NCBI RefSeq assembly: GCF_000374925.1 | Contig: NZ_KB895542.1 | Coordinates: 351,354-415,353 of the forward strand | Length of the DNA: 64,000 bases | Reading direction: 5' to 3' | Source: Arthrobacter sp. 131MFCol6.1 | Lineage (GTDB): Bacteria; Actinomycetota; Actinomycetes; Actinomycetales; Micrococcaceae | In this document: in pieces, positions 34,502 through 42,696 of the stretch | How positions within the stretch are numbered: position 1 is the stretch's first letter | How the letters are laid out: each line of letters opens with the position of its first letter | Made by a program: the position numbers and the translations under genes | The notes under the pieces: model-generated | Database searches by the model: none | What the model saw: only the letters and a program-made list of their open reading frames with translations | Told to the model about the DNA's origin: nothing

Positions 34502-35311
34502 ATGGGTGATGCCTTCAACGCCGTGGATGGCGTCCGAATTTCCTTTCAGGAACAGGGCGCCGGCCCCACTATCGTTCTGGTGCACGGCTCAGGGCTGTCC
34601 CGTGCCATTTGGCGGGGACTGGGCTACACGAAGGCCCTGCAGGAGCGCTTTCACGTGGTGACTCTGGATCTGCGAGGGCACGGCCGCAGCGACAAACCGC
34701 AGCACGAAGACTCCTACAGCATGGACCTGCTCGTCGGGGACGTGGTGGCAGTCCTGGACGCGGCCGGCACGCAGGCAGCCCACTACGTGGGGTATTCTGC
34801 CGGCGCGAGAGTCGGGTTCTCGCTGCTGGCCAGCAGTCCCGAACGTGTCAAGACATTTACGGCGGCGGGCGGCACGTACCGCTCCCCGGCCGGGCAAATC
34901 GAATCGATCTTCTTCCCCGGATATGACCGGGCCCTGGCCCGGGGCGGCATGCCGGAATTTCTGCGCCAATGGAGTATCGCCACGGGCCGTGACCTGGACC
35001 CGCAGACGTCCGCCGCGCTGCTGGCCAACGACCCCGCGGCCCTGGGCGCCTACTTCCGGCAGAGTGAGGACGAACCCGGGATCCCGGAGGCAGTCCTCCG
35101 GACAATGGACACGCCAACCCTGCTGCTCGCCGGCACCGAAGACCCGCTCCGGCATGCCGACTCGGAACGGGCGGCCCAACTCATGCCTCGGGCCCAATTC
35201 CAGGCACTGCCCGGCCGCAACCACGGCCAGACATTGGTTCCCGCCGGCCCAGTCCTCAGCCTGGTCACTTCCTTCATCACATCGGCGGCCAGCGCAGCGA
35301 ACAACGTCTAG
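34502..35311 (+). CDS. Alpha/beta hydrolase
   Basis: This 269-residue protein has HGSGLSRAIWRG (oxyanion region), LDLRGHGRSDKP, nucleophile Ser in YVGYSAGARVGFSL, acidic residue in LLLAGTEDPLRH and His in PGRNHGQTLVP. It groups with the general hydrolase/3-oxoadipate enol-lactonase-like fold. GAGGAG precedes ATG 34502. It follows the methyltransferase by 35 bp and may be co-transcribed. Confidence 0.88.
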   Translation: MGDAFNAVDGVRISFQEQGAGPTIVLVHGSGLSRAIWRGLGYTKALQERFHVVTLDLRGHGRSDKPQHEDSYSMDLLVGDVVAVLDAAGTQAAHYVGYSAGARVGFSLLASSPERVKTFTAAGGTYRSPAGQIESIFFPGYDRALARGGMPEFLRQWSIATGRDLDPQTSAALLANDPAALGAYFRQSEDEPGIPEAVLRTMDTPTLLLAGTEDPLRHADSERAAQLMPRAQFQALPGRNHGQTLVPAGPVLSLVTSFITSAASAANNV

Positions 35312-35396
35312 GCAGGGAGGGCTGACGCCAGAACGACGACGGCGGCACGTGACGTCGGGTTCGATTTCGGCTGGCGTCGTAGGACAGACTGTTGCC

Positions 35397-36758
35397 GTGA
35401 GCAACTCTCCCCGTGCAGGCCTGGCCGTGGCCGGACTCAGCCTCGGCACGTCGCTGAACCCGTTGAACTCCTCGATGATCGCCGTCGCCCTGGTGGTGCT
35501 GCGCGAGGACTTCGGGCTCGACGTCGCCACGGTCACCTGGGTGATCACGGCGTTCTACCTCACCTCCGCGGCCGGCCAGCCGCTGATGGGCCGGCTCGCG
35601 GACCGCTTCGGCCCGCGGCGGCTCTTCCTGCTGGGCATGGCGCTGGTGGCAGTGACCTGTGCGCTCGCGCCCTTCGCGCCGAACTTCGCGCTGCTCTGCG
35701 TGGCGCGCGCCTTCATGGCCCTCGGCACCGCGACGGCGTACCCGAGCGCCGTCGTCATGGTCGCCGCGCTGGCACGGGAGGCGAACGTGAAGTCGACCCG
35801 GCCGCTGGGCCGGATCCAGATGGCGAACACCTCGGCGGCCGCCGTCGGGCCTGTGGTGGGCGGCCTGCTGGTGAGCCTGGTGGGATGGCAGGCGCTGTTC
35901 CTGATCAACGTCCCGCTCTCGCTGCTGGCGATCCTCGTGGTCCGGCGCTTTGCCCCGGCCGACGGTGCCCGGGAACGCGGCAGCGTGTCGGAGCTGGTGC
36001 GGGACTCGGACCTGCCCGGGATTGGGGCCTTCATCGGTGCCTTGGTGCTGGTGATGATGGCGATGCTGAATGTGCTGCCCGAATACCGGTGGTGGCTGCT
36101 GGGCGGCGGGCTGGTCCTCGCGGCGCTGTTCGCGTGGCGGGAGCTGCGGTTCAGCCCGCCGTTCCTGGACCTGCGGCTGCTGGGCCGCAACCGGCCGCTG
36201 CTGCTGGTCTACCTGGGCTTCGCGCTGTTCAACGGCGTCTACTACTTCGCGTTCTTCGGGCTGCCGCAGCTGCTGCAAACCGCCGGCGGCTACAATCCCG
36301 GCGTCGTGGGCCTGTTGATGCTGCCGCTCGCCGCGATCTCCGTGGTCGGGACGCCGTTCGCGGTCCGCGCGATCGACCGCTTCGGCGTGCGGCGGGTGCT
36401 GATCGCCGGCGTCGTGCTGCTCCTCGTCGCGTCGGCGGCGATGTGGCTGCTGACGGTGTCCCTGGCCGTCCCGCTGGTGCTCGCGCTGACCGCCCTGCTG
36501 GGTGTGCCGTACTGCGTGGTCGCCATTGCCTCGAGCCAGGGCATGTACGTGTCCACCCGGCCGGAGGAGCGCGGGGTGGCCGCCGGGATCTTCCAGACCT
36601 GCCGCTATCTGGGCGCGATCACGGCGACCGTGCTGATCGGCATCTTCTACGGCAGTGGGGTCACCCAAGCGAACTGGGGGCTGATGGTCTTCGTGATGCT
36701 GGGGCTGGGTGCGGTGGTGTTTGCGGTGTCGCTGCGATGGCGGGAGCGGCCGGCCTGA
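35397..36758 (+). CDS. MFS transporter, DHA2-like
   Basis: This 453-residue protein has about 14 hydrophobic segments and the MFS motif A GQPLMGRLADRFGPRRLF, with LGTSLNPLNSSMIAVALVVL at the first helix, typical of drug-exporter-like DHA2 members. GTG 35397 places the start just before helix 1. Its 3' end overlaps the convergent sigma-factor gene by 98 bp. Confidence 0.88.
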   Translation: MSNSPRAGLAVAGLSLGTSLNPLNSSMIAVALVVLREDFGLDVATVTWVITAFYLTSAAGQPLMGRLADRFGPRRLFLLGMALVAVTCALAPFAPNFALLCVARAFMALGTATAYPSAVVMVAALAREANVKSTRPLGRIQMANTSAAAVGPVVGGLLVSLVGWQALFLINVPLSLLAILVVRRFAPADGARERGSVSELVRDSDLPGIGAFIGALVLVMMAMLNVLPEYRWWLLGGGLVLAALFAWRELRFSPPFLDLRLLGRNRPLLLVYLGFALFNGVYYFAFFGLPQLLQTAGGYNPGVVGLLMLPLAAISVVGTPFAVRAIDRFGVRRVLIAGVVLLLVASAAMWLLTVSLAVPLVLALTALLGVPYCVVAIASSQGMYVSTRPEERGVAAGIFQTCRYLGAITATVLIGIFYGSGVTQANWGLMVFVMLGLGAVVFAVSLRWRERPA

Positions 36759-37872
36759 GGTCCGGCGCTGCGGGCGCCAACGAAGGCTCCCCGCCGGATA
36801 TGCCCTGACAGTCGAACTGATACTGCCGCAGGGCGTCGGACCGGGACCGGTGTTTGAGCTTCTCCATCGCAACGACCTCGATCTGGCGGATGCGTTCTCG
36901 GGTCATGCCGTAGGTTTCCGCTACCGCGGCTAAGGTCTTCGCTCCGCCGCCCGTGATACCGAAGCGCATCGCGATGATCTGGGCTTCCCGGACCTCGAGC
37001 GTGCCGAGTACGGCATGTACCTGCGCCTTCATCTGTTGATGGAAGAGCGCATCGGTTGCGTCGAGGTCGGAGGAATCCAACAGCTGTTCGGCCAGGGCTT
37101 CAGTCCCGCCCTTGCCGTCGGGCACCCACGAGTCCAAGGAACAGACCGGCTGGTCCACGGAAAGCAGACACTCAACCTTCCCGATCGGAATTCCGGTCAG
37201 TTGGCTGAGATCTTCTTTGCTGCAGACGGTCCCTGTGATGGCGGCCGTCCGTTGCGCTAACCGCATCTTCTGCAGCTGGTTGACGACGTTCCCCGGCAGC
37301 CGGATGAGGCGTGCCTGTTCAGCCAGCGCCCTGAGGATGCCGCCGCGGATGAACAAGGTGGCGTGGGTGGAGAATCTGAAACCCATGGTGAAGTCGAACC
37401 TGCAGACTGCTTTGAGCAGTCCCAGGTTTCCTTCCTGGATGAGGTCCTGAAAGTCGAGGCCCCGGTGGGTGTAGTGCTTGGCGATCGACACTACGAGCCG
37501 GAGGTTGGCGTGGAGCAGCGCGTCGGCGGCACGCTTGCCCAACGCGACGATGGTCCGAAGCTCCTGTATGTCCTGGCCGGGCCGCGATGTGCCATCCGCC
37601 AAAAGCCGTTCCGCGAAAAGCCCCGCCTCGATTTCTTGCGCCAGTTCTATTTCCTGCTCGGCGGTGAGCAAATCGTATTGGCCCAGCCGGCGCAGGTAGT
37701 CAGCGACGGCGTCGTCGGTGACACCGCCGCGGGCTGGCAGTTGTTCCGGCGCGCCAGGGTCCTTTGGATCGGACGCTTCGGGGACCCAAGCACCTGCCGC
37801 GGGCAGGGAAGGTGCCCTGCCGATTGCCTCGTGGATTGGGTCAGCCATGTCATCCCCTGCCGGACGGTTCAT
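36661..37872 (-). CDS. Divergent group-2 sigma-70 family factor
   Basis: This 403-residue protein has regions 1.2 (DDAVADYLRRLGQYDLLTAEQEIELAQ), 2 (NLRLVVSIAKHYTHRGLDFQDLIQEGNLGLLKA cut by region), 3 and 4.2 (YGMTRERIRQIEVVAMEKLKHRSRSDALRQY), but no region 1.1. Region 2.3-2.4 reads FSTHATLFIRGGILRALAEQ where housekeeping factors read FSTYATWWIRQAITRA, so the residues that melt and read the -10 element are replaced. A ~45-residue Pro/Ala-rich tail extends past the usual end and overlaps the MFS gene. ATG 37848 (MADPIHEAIG) is an alternative start. Confidence 0.87.
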   Translation of the reverse strand: MNRPAGDDMADPIHEAIGRAPSLPAAGAWVPEASDPKDPGAPEQLPARGGVTDDAVADYLRRLGQYDLLTAEQEIELAQEIEAGLFAERLLADGTSRPGQDIQELRTIVALGKRAADALLHANLRLVVSIAKHYTHRGLDFQDLIQEGNLGLLKAVCRFDFTMGFRFSTHATLFIRGGILRALAEQARLIRLPGNVVNQLQKMRLAQRTAAITGTVCSKEDLSQLTGIPIGKVECLLSVDQPVCSLDSWVPDGKGGTEALAEQLLDSSDLDATDALFHQQMKAQVHAVLGTLEVREAQIIAMRFGITGGGAKTLAAVAETYGMTRERIRQIEVVAMEKLKHRSRSDALRQYQFDCQGISGGEPSLAPAAPDLRPAAPAIAATPQTPPHPAPASRRPSAPSSLG

Positions 37873-37954
37873 GCTCGTGAAGGCAGACTACGTGGCCGGT
37901 GTGACAATATTCGGGGCTGGGGCGGGCGCCGCAAACGGGGGTAATCAGCGCATC

Positions 37955-37983
37955 TTGACACCCTCGAAGTGCCGGAATATCTT
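37955..37983 (+). promoter_or_regulatory. Consensus promoter of the first SnoaL-like gene, in a duplicated element
   Basis: TTGACA (37955) and TATCTT (37978) are spaced 17 bp. The surrounding ~56 bp (37939-37994) is almost identical to 44355-44410 upstream of the paralogous gene. Downstream of the -10 an imperfect hairpin (AACG.. GCG TTT CGC ..CGTT) replaces the perfect AACGGG/CCCGTT hairpin of the other copy. The leader to the ATG is about 120 nt. Confidence 0.75.
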
Positions 37984-38111
37984 CTGCCTTAACGAGGCGT
38001 TTCGCTCCGTTTCCCATCAATTTCAGCGCTCAGCCCGGGCGCATCTGCCGGGGCCCATGGACAGTGCCGGCGGACAGCCACAACGGTCTCTTGCACCTGA
38101 AGGAGCCCACC

Positions 38112-38522
38112 ATGTCCAGCACGTTGATCAATCGCTTTTACTCGGAAGTTCTCGCCGGCGGCAACCTCGCCCTCGTCGATGAAATGGTCACGGACGACTT
38201 CATCGACCATGAACTGGCGCTTCCCGGACAGCCGCCCGGCAAAGAGGGCGCACGGTTCTTCGCGAGTACCATCCGAACCGCATTCCCCGACATCTCGGTC
38301 AAGGAAGCCGAACCGACTCTCTCCGATGGAAACCTCGAGGCTGCCCATGTTGTGATGACCGGTACCCACACGGGCGACCTGCTGGGTTTTGCGGCGACCG
38401 GCAAAACGGTCGAATTCGGCGGGACCGACATCGTCCGTGTCCAGGACGGTAAGATCGCCGAGCATTGGGGTAGCACGGACACCATGAGCCTCATGCAGCA
38501 GATCGGAGCCCTTCCGGAATAA
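38112..38522 (+). CDS. SnoaL-like/ester cyclase family protein, paralogue 1
   Basis: This 136-residue protein has the NTF2/SnoaL fold pattern: LINRFYSEVLAGGNLALVDEM, FIDHELALPGQPPGKEGAR, FPDISVKEAEP, and DIVRVQDGKIAEHWGSTD. SnoaL-like proteins are polyketide cyclases or small-molecule hydrolases/isomerases; the reaction is unknown. It is about 60% identical by eye to the protein at 44566. AAGGAG precedes ATG 38112. Monocistronic under the strong promoter at 37955. Confidence 0.87.
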   Translation: MSSTLINRFYSEVLAGGNLALVDEMVTDDFIDHELALPGQPPGKEGARFFASTIRTAFPDISVKEAEPTLSDGNLEAAHVVMTGTHTGDLLGFAATGKTVEFGGTDIVRVQDGKIAEHWGSTDTMSLMQQIGALPE

Positions 38523-38556
38523 CAGTTGGCGCCATGTTTTTGCTGGCCCGGGACGA

Positions 38557-38625
38557 TTAGGCGTCGAGTATTTCCCGGGCGTGCGCGTACTTGGCGGCGA
38601 GCTTGTCCCGTTTTTCTGGAGTCAT
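38557..38625 (-). other. Possible 22-residue open frame or gene fragment
   Basis: A short frame (MTPEKRDKLAAKYAHAREIL plus two residues) shows a helical, coding-like composition unlike the surrounding sequence, but has no clear Shine-Dalgarno. It may be a leftover C- or N-terminal fragment. The rest of the gap 38523-38756 shows nothing recognisable. Confidence 0.25.
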
Positions 38626-38756
38626 TAAGGCGGTGCGCTCCACGAGAAATCATCGTGTAACCGTCAATGGGGACCTACAACATGGGCCTGCAAAGATGAC
38701 GGTTAGCCTGAGGCCAACCCGCAGTAGCATTGGTCTCCGGGACCGGCGCTATGCGG

Positions 38757-39485
38757 TCAGCGGTTTGAAGCAGCTGGTTCGGTTGCGGCCGGATCCCCAA
38801 CCTCGGTCCAGGCCGGAGCGAACCCGCCCGCTGCTGCTACCACCAGGGTGAGCGCGGCTGTCAGCAGGACGCCAAGACCGGCATGCACGTGGAGCAGCGT
38901 GGCGCCGGCAGTGGCACCGGCCAAGATGAGGACGACAGCGCCCAGCCTCCTGCCCCACTGGGCCCCCGTGCCTCCGCCCAGGCGTGAATCCGCGGCCAGG
39001 CCCGTGAGCGTGGATGTCACCACCACGGTGGTCACGTCCTTGACGCTGAGGTGACGTGCCGTGGCCGCCTGCATGCCCATCGCGATGGCCAGGGCTCCGG
39101 TAATGATCAAGGTGACTGGGTCGCCGGCGTGCGGGGCATGGGCAAACAGTACGACGGCGACGGCAGCCATCGTGACGCCGACGGCGGTGAGCAGGGCCGT
39201 GGTCCGCTTACTCCAGCCAGCGGCCTCGGGCTTGAGGACCCGCCCTGCGATGATGGCGCCGAGCACGAACCCGGCCAGGGCTATGGACGGGCCGATGACG
39301 GGCAGATTGTCCGCGCCGATCAGCGCCATGCCAAGAATCACGACGTTGCCGGTCATGTTACCGGTGAAGACCCGGTCGAGGCCCAGGTAGCCGACGGCGT
39401 CGATGACGCCGGTGGAGAACGTCAACACGAGCATGAGGACCAAGTGGAGCCGGGCAGGCTCGGCGGACTTGAGGCGGTTAAGCAT
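38757..39485 (-). CDS. DUF1275 (YoaK-like) membrane protein
   Basis: This 242-residue protein has the YoaK signature FSTGVIDAVGYLGLDRVFTGNMTGNVVILG (shown here as two motif halves: STGVIDAVGYL and FTGNMTGNVV), six membrane helices, and GMQAATARHLSVKDVTTVVVTSTLTG. Function is unknown. ATG 39485 overlaps the end of the amidase reading frame (ATGCTTAA), so it is translationally coupled as the last gene of the amide operon. Confidence 0.88.
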   Translation of the reverse strand: MLNRLKSAEPARLHLVLMLVLTFSTGVIDAVGYLGLDRVFTGNMTGNVVILGMALIGADNLPVIGPSIALAGFVLGAIIAGRVLKPEAAGWSKRTTALLTAVGVTMAAVAVVLFAHAPHAGDPVTLIITGALAIAMGMQAATARHLSVKDVTTVVVTSTLTGLAADSRLGGGTGAQWGRRLGAVVLILAGATAGATLLHVHAGLGVLLTAALTLVVAAAGGFAPAWTEVGDPAATEPAASNR

Positions 39486-40725
39486 TCGACGTCTTTCGGT
39501 GAGGGAGGAGCGACTCGCTGAGGCGGATCGCCACGGTGATGAGCTCGGCGTCGCTGTGGGCAGGACCAACGATACTCACGCCGCAGGGCAGGCCGGCATC
39601 GGTGGATAGCGGTACATTCACCGCAGGAAGCCCGGCGATCCCTGCGATGCACGTCAACTGCATGGTGGACCGGCGCACCCGCTCGATGGCCTCGCCGCCT
39701 AGCGACGCCTCGGCCAGCAGCGGCGCCACGGACGACGCCGACGGCAGTACTAACAGCGCGCCGCCCATCACGGACCGGATATGTTGCCGGGCCGCCTGAA
39801 GAACGTCCCGCGCGGCCTCGGCCTGGTGCCGCTCGACCTGGGAGGCGGTCCTGAACCGGGCGGCCACGTCGGCGCCGAGCGCACGCCAGTGCCTCCTGAT
39901 CCACGGACCGTGCTGCTGCCAGGCCTAGTACCCCTGCACGGTCTGGAACGCTGCGAGCCAGGCCGGGAGTTCGTCCGTCCGCAGGCCGGCCCAGTCCAAG
40001 GCAGGGAGGACCGCTGATCTGGCCCAGGCATCGATGGAATCCTCCACGGCGTGGACGACGTCAGGCTCCGCCAGGGCAAGGAGCTCCGGCGCAAACAGCG
40101 CCCCGGCAAACAGTCCATCGATAAGCGGTGCGGCGGGCTCGTGCGGTGGCAGCAGGACGCTTCCGACGGCAGCCAGCGTGGCGGCGTCGCGGGTCATCCA
40201 GCCGACGGCATCGAAGGACGGCGCTAGTGGAAGCAGACCCTCTGTGGACACCGCGCCGTGGGTGGTGCGGACGCCGAAGAGCCCCTGATACGCGGACGGC
40301 ACCCGGATGGACCCGCCGGTATCCGTGCCCAGGCCGATGGTGGCCTGGCCCAAAGCCACGGCGCTCGCGGACCCGGACGAGGAGCCGCCGCTGATCCGAC
40401 CCGGCGCCTTCGGATTCGGCGGGGTGCCATGGTGCGCGTTCGTGCCGGCCAGGCTGTACGCGAACTCATCCGTGCGGGCGATGCCGGCAACTACGGCGCC
40501 GGCCGCCACCAACGCAGCGGCCGCGGGCGCCGTCGTGGTTTCCGCCATGCTCTCGGCGAGCCATTCCTCGTTGCCGGCGCCGATGGGATGTCCTTCCAGC
40601 GCGAACAGGTCCTTGACCGCGACGGACATGCCCGTCAGCGGCCCGGTTCCGGTCGCTGGCATGAGGGGATCGCCAACTTCACGCCAGACGGAAGGGTCGG
40701 CCGGCGTCGGGCACTGCGCCGTCAC
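39478..40725 (-). pseudogene. Amidase (amidase-signature family) interrupted by an in-frame amber codon
   Basis: A continuous 416-codon reading frame encodes an amidase-signature enzyme with the Ser-Ser-Lys triad visible in VAVKDLFALEGHPIGAG (Lys), GRISGGSSSGSASAVALG (Ser) and GLGTDTGGSIRVPSAYQG (Ser). It is broken by TAG at 39927-39925 within FQTVQGY*AWQQHGPWI, where relatives such as AtzF-type allophanate hydrolases have Glu or Gln (YEAW). The sequence after the stop stays in the same frame and is well conserved to the natural TAA (ESLLPHRKTSNA). The upstream ORF (39925-40725) and downstream ORF (39478-39867) are therefore one gene. It overlaps the formamidase stop by 4 bp. A recent nonsense mutation, a sequencing error or amber read-through are all possible. 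Confidence 0.85.
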
Positions 40726-41882
40726 GGGCGGAAGTCCTCAACCCGGATGCGCGCGTGCACGCCTTTGACGACGTCGACCACCTGGGAGATGTTGAAGTCC
40801 GTGGCGGCGCTGAGGTAGGCGTAGGCGAGGCTGGCGTCCATGCCGTAACGGGCTTGGAGCAGGGCGACGGCGGCGCGGACGCAGTTCTGCACCGCCGTAT
40901 CGAGGTCCTCGTCCATGCCGGTGGGAACCAAGAACTCCGGGGTCTGCGCCATCGGCCCGGCCAGGACGCCGAAGTTCCGGACAGCCTCGTCTTGTGGGAC
41001 GACGTCGAACCGCAGCTTGACCCGGAGCGAGGCCTCCATTGCGGTCAGGGAGACCTCCCCGTCGCCCTGGGCGAAGTGGGGATCGCCCACATAGGCCAGG
41101 GCGTCGGCCACCTGGACCGGCACGTAGAGGGAGCTGCCGACGGTGAGGAGGTTGATGTCGATGTTGCCGCCGTGGGCGCCGGGCGGGACGGAGTGCGGCC
41201 GACGCGCGCCGTCCACCGCGACCCCCATGATGCCCAGGAAGGGCTTGAGCGGGAAATGTACGGTCGGTTCGGCACCGGGACGCAGGGGCAGCCAGCCGGA
41301 CGGCGTTCCATCGTCGGTGTCCCGGACGGTGGCGAAGGCGCTGTAGGTATCGGGGCCGAGCGGGAATTCGCCGTTGAGCGACCCCCTGCCGTGGCGGCTG
41401 GAGATCACGCCGTACGGCACCCGCGGCGTGGTTTCCAGCACCGTAATCTTCAGGAGATCTCCGGGGCGGGCGCCCTTGACGGCGATGGGTCCGGTTACGA
41501 CATGCGGGCCCAAACCGCCGGGCAACCGCTGAATGTCCGAGGCGGCGAGCTCGACGGCATCCGCCAGAACCTGGTGCCCGCTGACTCCGTGCGATCCGAA
41601 GAAGGCGAGGGGGTCCCGGCCCTGGTCTTCGAGGATTCCTTCGTGGCTGATGGTGTCGATGGTGACGTCGGCGCCGGGGTCGATGCTGAGGACCGGGCGG
41701 TCGCCGGCGCAGGGGAGGGCTCCCCAGAGGACGTTCTCCTTGGCGGAGGAAAGGTAGTGGGTTCCGTCGTCGATGCCGTCCCACGGCTGCAGGACCGCGG
41801 CGCCAGTTGACTGTATAGAAGTGGACGGCGTGCCAGTGGATGGCATGGCTGCGAGGATGGGTGGGATGAGGGATGTGGTCAC
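40722..41882 (-). CDS. Acetamidase/formamidase family protein
   Basis: This 386-residue FmdA/AmdA-family amidohydrolase shows HYLSSAKENVLWGALPCAGDRPV, GPHVVTGPIAVKGARPGDLL, PPGAHGGNIDINLLTVGSSLYVPV (broken at the conserved GGNID motif) and DPHFAQGDGEVSLTAMEA. It hydrolyses short-chain amides to the acid and ammonia. It is the third gene of a five-gene minus-strand operon, 28 bp after the GntR gene and overlapping the amidase start (ATGA). Confidence 0.92.
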   Translation of the reverse strand: MTTSLIPPILAAMPSTGTPSTSIQSTGAAVLQPWDGIDDGTHYLSSAKENVLWGALPCAGDRPVLSIDPGADVTIDTISHEGILEDQGRDPLAFFGSHGVSGHQVLADAVELAASDIQRLPGGLGPHVVTGPIAVKGARPGDLLKITVLETTPRVPYGVISSRHGRGSLNGEFPLGPDTYSAFATVRDTDDGTPSGWLPLRPGAEPTVHFPLKPFLGIMGVAVDGARRPHSVPPGAHGGNIDINLLTVGSSLYVPVQVADALAYVGDPHFAQGDGEVSLTAMEASLRVKLRFDVVPQDEAVRNFGVLAGPMAQTPEFLVPTGMDEDLDTAVQNCVRAAVALLQARYGMDASLAYAYLSAATDFNISQVVDVVKGVHARIRVEDFRP

Positions 41883-41910
41883 GGTTGGTCTCCGGTCGGG
41901 TTATTCGGTG

Positions 41911-42615
41911 TCAGTGTTGGTGGCCGCGGATGAGGATGGCGACGTCCGCCAAGTGGTCGCGCATGGCGATGCCCGCGCCGGTGGCGTCCCTGGTCTGGAT
42001 GGCCTCGAGGATGTGGCGGTGGCCCTCGATGGAACTCCGACGGCCCTCGGGGGTGGAGTGCGAGCGGAGCCGGACCTCGGTGGTCCACGAGCTGGTCAGC
42101 GTGAGGACCGTGGCCATGAGCTGGTTGCGGGCGGCCTGCGCCAGGAGAGTGTGGAACTGAATGTCCAAGCGCAGGGCCTCTTCGGGGGAGAGGTGTTCAT
42201 TGGAGGCGTTGAGGACGTCCTGGAGCTGGATCAGGTCCGCGGCGCTGGAGCGCAGGGCGGCAAGCTCGGCCACCAGCGGTTCCATCGAACCGCGCAGTTC
42301 CTCCACGTCCTGCTGGGCCTGGTCGACGCCGGCGAGGCGGGCATAGAGCTCGCTGACAGGAGCCGGAGGAGCGGCCACGCGGGTTCCCCGGCCGGGGGCC
42401 CGTTCCAGCAAATGCTTGCTTTCCAGATCCTGCAAGGCAGAACGCACCGTGCCCCGGGATACCGAAAGCTTGGCTGCCAGTTCACGCTCAGTGGGCAGCT
42501 TGTCGCCCGGGAGCAGGCCCCGGGAGGCAATTTCACGTTCGAGGTAGGCGGCCACCTCCGCGCCCATCGGGACGCTGCGCCGAAGGGTGGGGCGGGGCTC
42601 GGTACTCGGGGTCAC
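41911..42615 (-). CDS. GntR family (FadR/FCD) transcriptional regulator
   Basis: This 234-residue regulator has a GntR winged helix (LEREIASRGLLPGDKLPTERELAAKLSVSRGTVRSALQDLE in segments) and an all-helical FCD domain with the metal/ligand motif HTLLAQAARN and EGHRHILEAIQTRD. FCD regulators are usually ligand-released repressors of adjacent catabolic operons. It lies inside the operon it probably controls; a perfect inverted repeat matching the FadR-type operator pattern (TTGGT-N3-ACCAA) is at 44106-44118. Confidence 0.9.
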   Translation of the reverse strand: MTPSTEPRPTLRRSVPMGAEVAAYLEREIASRGLLPGDKLPTERELAAKLSVSRGTVRSALQDLESKHLLERAPGRGTRVAAPPAPVSELYARLAGVDQAQQDVEELRGSMEPLVAELAALRSSAADLIQLQDVLNASNEHLSPEEALRLDIQFHTLLAQAARNQLMATVLTLTSSWTTEVRLRSHSTPEGRRSSIEGHRHILEAIQTRDATGAGIAMRDHLADVAILIRGHQH

Positions 42616-42696
42616 GGTGCGGCCTTTCAGTGGGAAACGCTGTGATTCGAAAAGCGGTGGTGCGGAGAACGCTCAGGCGGGGGCCGACGTCGGGCG

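Noticed and set aside
35277..36872. 531-codon minus-strand frame
   Set aside because: It is a shadow of the MFS gene, rich in His/Gln/Arg, typical of the complementary strand of hydrophobic coding DNA.
39925..40725. Two separate amidase genes
   Set aside because: Both halves are in the same frame, continuous in homology, and separated only by one TAG; a single interrupted gene is the better reading.
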